DNA of 64,000 nt from Bacteroidota bacterium (GTDB lineage: Bacteria > Bacteroidota > Ignavibacteria > Kryptoniales > JAKASW01): the NCBI GenBank assembly GCA_021789975.1, contig JAJYIT010000001.1, positions 253,740 through 317,739 of the forward strand, in the 5' to 3' direction. Shown in pieces: positions 33,967 to 42,790 of this stretch; position 1 is the stretch's first letter; each line of letters opens with the position of its first letter. Below the pieces are notes generated by a model. It made no database searches and was not told the origin of the DNA. It was given only the letters and a program-made list of their open reading frames with translations. Position numbers and translations under genes: made by a program.

Positions 33967-36657
33967 ATGAGCAATCTTTACAAAGTCGCGAAAGAACTTT
34001 TGCAGTGTTTTATAACTGTGGCGATGTTGTCCGTCGATGTTCTTGCCGGCACGACAGGAAAAATAGCAGGCAGAGTTGTTGATGCCAAGACTAAAGAGCC
34101 GATGATGGGCGTAAACGTTCTCATTGTCGGCACATCAATGGGAGGGGCAACAGACGTTGATGGGAGCTATTTTATTTTGAATGTGCCGCCGGGTACATAT
34201 GTGGTGAAAGCATCCGCGGTTGGATATGGTGCGATGGTGGTAGAGAATGTGCGCGTATCCGCGGATCAAACCACCAAAGTTAATTTTGAACTAAGCGAAT
34301 CAGCCGTCCAGGTAAATGCCGTTGTTGTTACTGCGTCGAGGCCGCTGGTTCAAAAGGATCTTACTTCAACTCAATCTAATATTTCGGGGGCCAATATGTC
34401 CATGCTTCCGGTTGAAGACGTCCAGTCCGTAATAAATCTTCAAGCCGGAGTTGTTGACGGACATTTTAGAGGCGGAAGATTGGGTGAGGTAAAGTATTTG
34501 ATTGATGGTGTTTCGGTCAATGACGTTTATTCCGGCGATCCGACCATGGAGGCTTCCACAAACAGCGTTCAGGAATTACAGGTGATTACCGGGACCTTTA
34601 ATGCAGAATACGGGCAGGCGATGTCCGGCGTGGTAAACGAAATTACAAAAATTCCCGGAGATCATTATAGCGGCGGGTTCTCTGCCTATTCAGGGGACTA
34701 CGTTACTTCGAGGACGACTCTCTTTCAGTACATGGGCGGGTTTAATCCAGCAAGAACTTATAATGTTCAGGGCAACTTAAGCGGCCCCGTTCCATTAACT
34801 GATCAGTTTGCTAAATTCTTTGCATCTGCGAGATATCTTAGCGATGATGGTTATCTATACGGGAAAAGAATTTTTAATCCCTGGGACTCGTGTAATTTCT
34901 CTGCAAATGATCCAAGTCAGTGGTACATCGGTGCTACCGGAGATGGAAAAGATGTGCCGATGAATTTTTCCCGGCAGTTGACTTTACAGGGAAAGCTCGA
35001 TTTTAAGGTCGGCCAAGGTAGGGGGTTGGTCGTGGAAGGACTCTATCAGCGGCATGATTATGAAAATTACGACCACATGTTTATTTATGATCCGAATGGA
35101 AATTACAACAACTACGAATACAGTTACCTTGCCAGCATAAGATACACTCATGTCTTCAGCAAATCTGCATTTCTTGACTTGTTGGCTTCCAATTATACTT
35201 CAAATTACGAGCAGTACACTTACGCAGATCCTCTCAACCCGCGATATCAAAATCAAAATTTGTTCAGTGAAGTTAGCGGAAATGCTCTTTACGTCGGCGG
35301 GACTCAGAACTGGCATTTCATGCACAATACCAAGACATATACTCTTAAGGCAGACCTCACTGATCAGGTTAACGATATCCATGAATTGAAGACCGGCTTT
35401 GAAGCAGATTTAAATACTCTTGACTATCAGGATTTCCAGGTCCTCGTAGATGCAGCGACTGGCAACAAACCCCAGCTTCCCACCCTCGGAACTTTTGACT
35501 ACAATGTATATAACAACCATCCCTATCAGCTCGCGGCTTATGTTCAGGACAAAATCGAGCTTGAGTATCTTATAGTAAATGTCGGACTGCGCTTCGATTA
35601 TTTTCAGCCCGATGGCAGTGTTCTCAATGACCCTACTAATATTGCAGTGCTGGATACTTTGCTCCCGCCTTTTCCAGGCCAATATTTTCACAGGGCATCT
35701 GCAAAGTATCAATGGAGCCCGAGGCTTGGCATTTCATTTCCTATGGGCAGTTATAGTGCCGTTCATATCTCATACGGGCACTTTTTCCAGGTCCCGCCTT
35801 TCCAGTATTTATATGATAATCCTAACTTCAGAATCCCTCTTACGGGAAATTATCCGGATTTAATCGGCAATACCATTGGCAATGCAGACTTGCAGCCTCA
35901 GGAAACAACGATGTATGAAATCGGTTTGCAGCAGGCTCTGACCGATGTGATCGGATTGGATGTTACAGCTTATTATAAAGATATCCGGAACCTCTTAGGG
36001 GTGAAGCTTTTCGTTAAGAATAATTTCAAGAAGTTTGCCGAATACATAAATACCGATTACGGCGATGTCACCGGTATAACTATTTCATTCGATAAGAGAT
36101 TTGTCGATGGCTTTGGAGCAAGTGTTGATTATACGTTTCAGGTAGCTAAAGGAGATGCGTCGGATCCAAATGAAGTATACAATCTCGCGCAGGCATCTCC
36201 TCCGATTGAGCCTAACAAACAATTGGTACCGCTTGATTGGGACAGAAGACATTCGTTGAATTTTACTCTTACCGCGGGAGTCCCCGGTGATTTTATTGCA
36301 AGTGCAGTGGGACAACTTGATTCGGGTTTGCCGTACACCCCTTCTTTCCAGAATCAAAGAACAGGCTTGGAAAACAGCGCCAACAAGCCAACTTTCTTCA
36401 ATGTTGACATCTATCTTACAAAATATCTAAGGCTTGTAGGGATGGAATTCTCTATCTTTGCAAAGATCTATAATGTATTCGATACTCCGAATCAATTGGA
36501 TGTATTTACCGATACCGGCAGCGCCGGGTACACACTTGCTGAAACACAACCGCAAGCTCCGCCGAGAGGCATCAATACGATACAAGAGTTTTTTACCAGA
36601 CCGGATTTCTATTCGGCTCCACGACAAATATTGATCGGGATGTCTTTGGATTTTTAA
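33967..36657 (+). CDS. TonB-dependent outer-membrane receptor with carboxypeptidase-regulatory-like N-terminus
   Basis: An 896-residue outer-membrane importer. After a hydrophobic signal (about residues 10-27) it has a CarboxypepD-reg-like domain (about 30-115: GKIAGRVVDAKTKEPMMGVN, VPPGTYVVKASAVGYG), a plug domain (about 125-235: LPVEDVQSVINLQAG, VKYLIDGVSVNDVYSG, FNAEYGQAMSGVVNEITK) and a beta-barrel ending ILIGMSLDF with the terminal Phe typical of barrels. I start at ATG 33967. No separate TonB box is obvious. The following gene is a large secreted protein and not a SusD homologue, unlike Bacteroidetes PULs. Confidence 0.9.
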   Translation: MSNLYKVAKELLQCFITVAMLSVDVLAGTTGKIAGRVVDAKTKEPMMGVNVLIVGTSMGGATDVDGSYFILNVPPGTYVVKASAVGYGAMVVENVRVSADQTTKVNFELSESAVQVNAVVVTASRPLVQKDLTSTQSNISGANMSMLPVEDVQSVINLQAGVVDGHFRGGRLGEVKYLIDGVSVNDVYSGDPTMEASTNSVQELQVITGTFNAEYGQAMSGVVNEITKIPGDHYSGGFSAYSGDYVTSRTTLFQYMGGFNPARTYNVQGNLSGPVPLTDQFAKFFASARYLSDDGYLYGKRIFNPWDSCNFSANDPSQWYIGATGDGKDVPMNFSRQLTLQGKLDFKVGQGRGLVVEGLYQRHDYENYDHMFIYDPNGNYNNYEYSYLASIRYTHVFSKSAFLDLLASNYTSNYEQYTYADPLNPRYQNQNLFSEVSGNALYVGGTQNWHFMHNTKTYTLKADLTDQVNDIHELKTGFEADLNTLDYQDFQVLVDAATGNKPQLPTLGTFDYNVYNNHPYQLAAYVQDKIELEYLIVNVGLRFDYFQPDGSVLNDPTNIAVLDTLLPPFPGQYFHRASAKYQWSPRLGISFPMGSYSAVHISYGHFFQVPPFQYLYDNPNFRIPLTGNYPDLIGNTIGNADLQPQETTMYEIGLQQALTDVIGLDVTAYYKDIRNLLGVKLFVKNNFKKFAEYINTDYGDVTGITISFDKRFVDGFGASVDYTFQVAKGDASDPNEVYNLAQASPPIEPNKQLVPLDWDRRHSLNFTLTAGVPGDFIASAVGQLDSGLPYTPSFQNQRTGLENSANKPTFFNVDIYLTKYLRLVGMEFSIFAKIYNVFDTPNQLDVFTDTGSAGYTLAETQPQAPPRGINTIQEFFTRPDFYSAPRQILIGMSLDF

Positions 36658-36681
36658 CACAGAATGTCGAGGTAGGTTGCC

Positions 36682-39600
36682 ATGAAAAAAACACTTTTGA
36701 GATATATTTGGCTTCTTCTCTTAGGAATCGTGTCTTTATCTTCGTCGCACATTTTTGCCCAACAGATAGTCGACAAGCATAAGGGTAATCACAACTATAC
36801 TAAAATGGGGATCATGGACGGCAATCTTGTCCAGACCGTTTTTTACAACTTCGGTGAAATTGCTGATTGGCAAAACCAGCCGACGCTAAGCGGCGTTTGG
36901 CCCAAAGGGACAAACCACACATACGTCGACGGCGTCGCAATTATTGTTCAAGCTGAGGCGCAGAAGAACGGCCACGTCTTCCATCCGCTTGAAACGAATT
37001 ATTATGAATACACAAGGTACAATCCTGCGACGGGCGTTACCTATGGATGGTGGCCCCTTCCGGGGTATGCGAATCCGAACCAGTCAAGCGTAGCACGAAG
37101 CGACGATCCGACTACGTGGCCTTCCACCTGGCCCGATAGACCAAGCGATTGGAATGGAAAGTGGGACGGCTTCTTCGGAAAGGGAGTTATGAATGCCGAC
37201 CTCGAATCGTATTTCGTTTTCGATGACAACGAAGACCGCCAGTATATTGACCAGTACGGCTTTTATCCTGATGCCGACGACACTACGAGGGGCGGATTGG
37301 GAATGCAGGTTCGCGGCAGGGGGTTTCAGTGGTCCCAGGTCTTAGCCGAAGATGTGATTTTCTGGTACTATGAAATTACAAATATGGGTACTACCGATTA
37401 TCCCAAAACCTTGTTTGCTCAATATGTCGACTGGGGAATTGGCGGGCACGACAATTCCTCAAACAATGCGGGGGATTATGATCAGCTCTTAAATATTTCT
37501 TATGCATGGTCAACGGTTCCTTATGGAAGCCCCGGACATTGGAGTCCCGTTGGAATGGCTGGCTACGCGTTTCTCGAAAGCCCGGGAATAAGTTACGACG
37601 GCATCGATAATGACCATGACGGCATGATCGATGAGAGCCGGACCGATCCCGCGGAAACGTGGCCGCGCTATCCTCAGTATCACGGTCCTATCTACGAAGC
37701 AACATCACCGTACGCAGAAAGATTGCAGAAGCTTTATGGAGTTCCGCCTGTTCCGCCTGGCGGGGTGAGAGCGGCGTTCGCTGCAACTCACGACACCGTT
37801 GCCTTCCTGAAGTTCTTTAATTACCGATCACTTGATGAGGTGCCTGCAATTCAGAATAAATTATGGTGGCCCGGAGATGAAAACGGTAACTGGAATCCCC
37901 AAACCGATGATGTCGGAAGCGATGGCATCGGACCGTATGATCCCAATTATACCGGACCTGATGCGAATGGAACAGAGGGTAATTTAAGGCCGGACCAGGG
38001 AGAGCCTCATTTTGGCATATTGGATAAAGACGAATCAGACCAGCTTGGCCTGACAGGATTTTTGATAGCTGCGGTTCACACTTATGACTTAAATAATGAC
38101 GAAAGGAACTGGGGGATGTTATCTGCCCTGCCTTCTCCGCATGGTCAGTCACTCGTCGGCGTAAACCTCGCAAACTTTTTCTCAAGCTATATGTTCCACA
38201 TGGATGGCAGAAATACTTACTCGCAAAAGCAGGGACAAGTTGAACAAACCGGCGAAACACAAAGATATTCCATGGCTTTGATTTTTGGAATTAGCGCAGA
38301 TGACCTCTTTAGGAGAAAGAATACAGTCCAATCTATTTATAACGCAAGTTATAATTTCGCGAAGCCGCCCGCCAAGCCGATCGTCACGGCTATTGCCGGC
38401 GACCACAGAGTAACTTTGTATTGGGATGATAGAGCTGAGCATACGTTCGACGCTTTCTATCAGCGCGTCAATTTTGAAGGCTACAGAATCTACCGGGCAA
38501 CAGATCCTAATTTTCTTGAAGACCAGATCATCACCGATGCCTATGGCAAGCCAACATTCAGACAGCCTATCGCTCAATTCGATCTTGTGGATAGTGTTAC
38601 AGGGTTGTTCCCGATTTCCGTAAATGGTGCAATGTTTTATCAGGGGGACAATTCCGGACTTCAGCATTCTTACGTAGATACCACCGTTGAGAACGGGCAA
38701 ACTTATTTCTACGCAGTCGCCGCTTATGATAAGGGATTCTTAACCACAAACATAAATGGCGTGCTGGAGGGGATACCTCCTTCAGAGACAACCACCATTA
38801 TCAAGGAAGACGCTGCCGGTAATTATACGACAGATGTTAATACTGCTGTAGTTACGCCGACTGCGCCCGCTGCTGGATACGTGCCTCCTGAAATAACTTC
38901 CGTAATTGCCAGCGGCCCCGGTACAGGCACTGAATCGGTCCAGATACTTGATCCGGATTCAATAAAAAATGATGACACATACCGTATTGTGTTCAAAGAT
39001 AATTCCGTATTTCATACCGACCCTGCTCCGTATTACGAGGTGATCAATTACTCGAATAACGATACTCTTATTCATTTTACACAGTTCATGAGCAATCAGA
39101 TTATGACACCGGTAATCGATGGGCTGACCATTGGACTGAACAACGACACAAGTGTTACAATCGACCAGAACAAATCCGGCTGGCAGACCGGGAGCAGCAA
39201 CTATATAGTCCAGCTTGGATTTGATCCAAGGTATTCAAATAGTTATGCGGGTCAGCGCGTGAACTTACCGGCAGATTTTCAAATTACCTTTACCCAACCG
39301 GGACGGGGAGATACTTCATACCCGACAAGTGTATTTGCTCAGCCGATACCTTCGAACGTAATCATAAAGGATGTGACCGATAACATCCCGCATATGCAGT
39401 TCATGTTCTTCGATAACAATAACGATCAACAATTCGATGCCGGCGATGCCATCTTTATTATTGCGGGTGATTCTATTAGCGGGAGGGTAAGCAGTAACTT
39501 GAACCGTCATGTCGGGTGGTCGATCTCAATGTTCCAGGATACTTCCATTGCTGCTGATAGACAAAAAGCTCCGCAGCCCGGTGACGTTTATCAGATTGCC

Positions 39601-39993
39601 ACGACCAAACCGTTCAGAACAGGCGAATACTATCAGTTCACGACAAAAGCATCATACTTTGACAGGACAAAATTTCAGCAGGACATGAACGACATTGCAG
39701 TCGTTCCGAATCCATATCCGGGAGCAGCTTCATGGGAGCCCGCTACGCAGCAAGTGGGAAGAGGAGAAAGGCTGGTTTATTTTATTCATCTGCCAAGCGT
39801 CTGCACGATAAGGATTTTTACGATAAGCGGACATCTTGTCCAAACGCTTCATCACCAGAGCAATTTATCGGACGGACAAGAGCCATGGAATCTTGTATCG
39901 AAAGATGGAATGAGTATCTCATTTGGGGTTTATGTTTATGTAGTGGAGTCACAATTAGGAAACAAGATCGGCAGGTTCGCTATAATCAAATGA
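36682..39993 (+). CDS. Large secreted protein (1103 residues) paired with the TonB receptor
   Basis: Signal peptide ends near SSHIFAQ. Residues 30-520 form an unfamiliar beta-rich region with many Trp, Tyr, Asp and Asn residues, including a calcium-binding-like loop YDGIDNDHDGMIDESRTDP. A fibronectin-III-like domain follows (about 555-690: VTAIAGDHRVTLYWDDRAEH, FEGYRIYRATDP). The C-terminus has VVPNPYPGA and FTISGHLVQTL, ending GRFAIIK, a FlgD/T9SS-sorting-like fold. There is no lipobox. It begins 24 bases after the receptor gene, and the same pairing with a PorV-like gene follows. Family function unknown. Confidence 0.7.
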   Translation: MKKTLLRYIWLLLLGIVSLSSSHIFAQQIVDKHKGNHNYTKMGIMDGNLVQTVFYNFGEIADWQNQPTLSGVWPKGTNHTYVDGVAIIVQAEAQKNGHVFHPLETNYYEYTRYNPATGVTYGWWPLPGYANPNQSSVARSDDPTTWPSTWPDRPSDWNGKWDGFFGKGVMNADLESYFVFDDNEDRQYIDQYGFYPDADDTTRGGLGMQVRGRGFQWSQVLAEDVIFWYYEITNMGTTDYPKTLFAQYVDWGIGGHDNSSNNAGDYDQLLNISYAWSTVPYGSPGHWSPVGMAGYAFLESPGISYDGIDNDHDGMIDESRTDPAETWPRYPQYHGPIYEATSPYAERLQKLYGVPPVPPGGVRAAFAATHDTVAFLKFFNYRSLDEVPAIQNKLWWPGDENGNWNPQTDDVGSDGIGPYDPNYTGPDANGTEGNLRPDQGEPHFGILDKDESDQLGLTGFLIAAVHTYDLNNDERNWGMLSALPSPHGQSLVGVNLANFFSSYMFHMDGRNTYSQKQGQVEQTGETQRYSMALIFGISADDLFRRKNTVQSIYNASYNFAKPPAKPIVTAIAGDHRVTLYWDDRAEHTFDAFYQRVNFEGYRIYRATDPNFLEDQIITDAYGKPTFRQPIAQFDLVDSVTGLFPISVNGAMFYQGDNSGLQHSYVDTTVENGQTYFYAVAAYDKGFLTTNINGVLEGIPPSETTTIIKEDAAGNYTTDVNTAVVTPTAPAAGYVPPEITSVIASGPGTGTESVQILDPDSIKNDDTYRIVFKDNSVFHTDPAPYYEVINYSNNDTLIHFTQFMSNQIMTPVIDGLTIGLNNDTSVTIDQNKSGWQTGSSNYIVQLGFDPRYSNSYAGQRVNLPADFQITFTQPGRGDTSYPTSVFAQPIPSNVIIKDVTDNIPHMQFMFFDNNNDQQFDAGDAIFIIAGDSISGRVSSNLNRHVGWSISMFQDTSIAADRQKAPQPGDVYQIATTKPFRTGEYYQFTTKASYFDRTKFQQDMNDIAVVPNPYPGAASWEPATQQVGRGERLVYFIHLPSVCTIRIFTISGHLVQTLHHQSNLSDGQEPWNLVSKDGMSISFGVYVYVVESQLGNKIGRFAIIK

Positions 39994-40027
39994 ACACTTT
40001 GGGCGATACTTCGGCTGAGAGGCGTTT

Positions 40028-41107
40028 ATGAAAAATAAATCTTTACTCTATTGTTTAATAAGTCTAACATACGCTGCTACGTCTTTCGCGCAAGTGAATG
40101 TCTCGAAAACAGGAACAACTGCAGCGACGTTTTTAGAAATAGGCATCGGTGCAAATGCAAATGCTATGGGAGATGCTTACGTGACTCGCGCTGCGGACGC
40201 AACTTCTATTTATTGGAATCCCGCAGGTATTGCCCATCTTCAGAACGATGACATAGTTGCGGTTCATTCTCTTTGGATTGCTTCTACAAATCTAGACTGG
40301 GCGGGACTTGTGCTGACCTTGGGTGATTTCGGGAATTTAGGTTTCAGCTTTACTTCGCTTTCCATGCCTGACCAAAAAGTGAGGACCGTTGCACAGCCCG
40401 AAGGGACGGGAGAATATTTCAGCGCAGGCGATATCGCTCTCGGAGTTTCTTACGCAAGAGATTTGACCGACCGTTTTTCAATCGGCTTCACCGGAAAGTA
40501 TATTCAGGAATCTATCTGGCACGAATCCAGCAGTGCATTTGCCCTGGATATCGGAACTCTGTTTAGAACGGATCTATTCGGGGGAATGATGATAGGCGCG
40601 TCGATTTCTAACTTTGGCACGCCGATGCAGCTATCCGGGATTGATACGCGCACTTTTGCTCAGGTTGATCCGACCGTATACGGATCAAATGATCAAATCC
40701 CTTACAGCATCGACCTCGGTTCGTGGGGTCTGCCTTTGCTGTTTAGAATAGGAGTTTCAACGAACGCAATTAAGACTGACAACTACAGATGGACGATTGA
40801 GCTCGATGCTCTTCATCCGAATGATAACTATGAGACGTTGAATATCGGGACCGAATTTGCTTTCAATGAGTTCTTCTTCTTGCGTGCGGGTTTTCATTCG
40901 ATTTATTTCGTCGATCCTAATACTGGCACAGCGGATAAGAGCTTTTTCCGACAGCCGCTTTATACAGGTGAAGGCGGGTTGTCTTTCGGCATCGGCCTGA
41001 ATGCCAAAATGCTTTTTAGCACGGATAATGTTGAGTTCGATTACGCTTACAGAGATTTCGGAATTCTCAACGGAGTCCAATTCTTTTCAGTAGGCATTCA
41101 ATTCTAA
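40028..41107 (+). CDS. PorV/PorQ family outer-membrane protein
   Basis: A 359-residue beta-barrel of the UPF0164/PorV-PorQ type. It has a signal peptide ending near TSFAQ, then the hallmark ATFLEIGIGANANAMGDAYV and DATSIYWNPAGIAHL, and ends GVQFFSVGIQF with a terminal Phe. PorV carries T9SS cargo from the translocon to the sortase complex at the surface. Here the gene sits between two exported proteins and a periplasmic isomerase, 34 bases after the 1103-residue gene, so it may be a dedicated carrier for locus products; that is inference. Confidence 0.88.
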   Translation: MKNKSLLYCLISLTYAATSFAQVNVSKTGTTAATFLEIGIGANANAMGDAYVTRAADATSIYWNPAGIAHLQNDDIVAVHSLWIASTNLDWAGLVLTLGDFGNLGFSFTSLSMPDQKVRTVAQPEGTGEYFSAGDIALGVSYARDLTDRFSIGFTGKYIQESIWHESSSAFALDIGTLFRTDLFGGMMIGASISNFGTPMQLSGIDTRTFAQVDPTVYGSNDQIPYSIDLGSWGLPLLFRIGVSTNAIKTDNYRWTIELDALHPNDNYETLNIGTEFAFNEFFFLRAGFHSIYFVDPNTGTADKSFFRQPLYTGEGGLSFGIGLNAKMLFSTDNVEFDYAYRDFGILNGVQFFSVGIQF

Positions 41108-41108
41108 A

Positions 41109-42665
41109 ATGATGAAAGGCTTTTCCACGACTAGATCTTTTTTAAGATTCTCCTTGATCGTTCTGCTTGCCGGTCTTTTTCAGGGCTTCTCATCTGAAAA
41201 CAAATCCAAAACTAAAAGGATAGATTTTGACACTGCGTATAAAACTCCGATTGGAAACACCGTACTTGCAAAAGTTGGTAATAAGAAAATAACGGTCAGG
41301 GAATTCTTATGCGGCTACGAATTCGGTCCTGCATTTGTCAAAAGGGATGAAGACTCAAGAAGACAGTACCTGAAATATATGATTGACGAGAAGCTTCTGG
41401 CGTTGGACGGCTACAAGAAGGGATACGCTGATTCATCCCGGGTCAAAGATCTTCTCAACGCTATCGAAGGTGATTTAGCTTCTAAGGAAATGTACAGAAA
41501 CGATATTCTCAAGCAAGTGAAAATACCGAATGACATGCTCAAGAGAGCAATTGAAGAAAGTAAGTTTACCTATCAGTTGAAATGGATCTATGCACCCAGT
41601 AAGGACAGCATGTCTTTTTATGTCGATGAATTGGGAAAGGGTGTCCCTTTCGATTCATTATTCAAAATGCAGTTAAAAGATTCCATTTATGCCGACCAAC
41701 GGTCCCTGAAAGAAACAAAGTTCAAGCTAAGGATGCTGAACCTGGCGATGTTCAAGGATGTCGATAATATGAAGGTCGGCGACATGACTGAACCGATCAA
41801 AGGTCCGGACGGCTGGTATATCGTTAAGCTTGTCGATGTCTGGAAAGATTTGATTACCACTCAGACGCAATTCGAAAAAGAAGCATATGATGCACGAGAA
41901 GCTCTGACAATGGAAATCGCCGATACTATTTCGGACAAATATGTGAGAGCGATGATGCTGGAACATAACCCCGTAATTCAAGCGAGGGCTTTTGATATTC
42001 TAAGATCTTACATGGGGAATTTCGTACTGCCGGAAAAGAAATTCAACGATTGGAAGCTGGATGCAAGGATGGAAAGCGAAGTAGCTCACTACGATTCGCT
42101 CAAGTCTCAGGATTTTAGAAAGCTTACTCTCGTTACTCTGACGGACGGCAATATATCCCTTGGTGATTTTGTAGGCTGGTACAAAATGCGGGATGAGTAT
42201 CTGAAGTTTGACGAAAGCGGATTCAATCCTTTCTCCGCCTCGCTGGAACAAATGATCTGGCAGATGGTAAGAGATCGTCTACTTGTTCAGAGGGCTTATT
42301 CGAGAGGATACCAGAATTCGGATCTCGTAAGACAGCAGACAGACTGGTGGGAGGACAAAATCGTTTATGCGGTTGTCCGAGATCAGATCGCCAAATCCGT
42401 AGGATTGGATATTGAATTGCCGCCTTCTGTGAAGGCAAAGCATACTGAAGATAAAAACCAGGAGATGATAACGAAGGTGTTTAGAACTTTGCAGAAGCTG
42501 AAGAAAGAATACAAAGTTGAGATAAATGAAAATGTGTTGAATGAGATCGAGGTCCAGGACAAGAAGGATCCTCGGGCTATCGATGTTTACATGGTGAGGA
42601 AGGGAGGGACTTTTCCGCATCCGGTTTATCCTTCAATCGATTACTCATGGCAGGAATGGCAATGA
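41109..42665 (+). CDS. SurA-like periplasmic peptidyl-prolyl isomerase/chaperone
   Basis: A 518-residue protein with an N-terminal hydrophobic signal (about 10-27), a SurA-type N-terminal segment VLAKVGNKKITVREFLCGY, long helices (QYLKYMIDEKLLALDGYKKG), and a parvulin-like middle region with IKGPDGWYIVKLVDVW. The active parvulin residues are not clearly conserved, so a chaperone role is as likely as isomerisation. It begins one base after the PorV-like stop. Its neighbours are outer-membrane proteins, the normal clients of SurA-type chaperones. Start ATG 41109 or 41112. Confidence 0.78.
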   Translation: MMKGFSTTRSFLRFSLIVLLAGLFQGFSSENKSKTKRIDFDTAYKTPIGNTVLAKVGNKKITVREFLCGYEFGPAFVKRDEDSRRQYLKYMIDEKLLALDGYKKGYADSSRVKDLLNAIEGDLASKEMYRNDILKQVKIPNDMLKRAIEESKFTYQLKWIYAPSKDSMSFYVDELGKGVPFDSLFKMQLKDSIYADQRSLKETKFKLRMLNLAMFKDVDNMKVGDMTEPIKGPDGWYIVKLVDVWKDLITTQTQFEKEAYDAREALTMEIADTISDKYVRAMMLEHNPVIQARAFDILRSYMGNFVLPEKKFNDWKLDARMESEVAHYDSLKSQDFRKLTLVTLTDGNISLGDFVGWYKMRDEYLKFDESGFNPFSASLEQMIWQMVRDRLLVQRAYSRGYQNSDLVRQQTDWWEDKIVYAVVRDQIAKSVGLDIELPPSVKAKHTEDKNQEMITKVFRTLQKLKKEYKVEINENVLNEIEVQDKKDPRAIDVYMVRKGGTFPHPVYPSIDYSWQEWQ

Positions 42666-42790
42666 TGCTATGCTTGAGAACGACATCATGGGTGAGCGAC
42701 ATCCTATTTCTCAGAGCGCTTCGCCGAATTGAAAATGGAAATAGACTCCCGCCAACACAACGCGGGAATGATGAAAAAGGGAGAGACGTC

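Noticed and set aside
42747..42767. Small hairpin TCCCGC/GCGGGA before the exported barrel gene
   Set aside because: Only six pairs with no T-run; the genes on either side are close and on the same strand, so it is too weak to list as a terminator.
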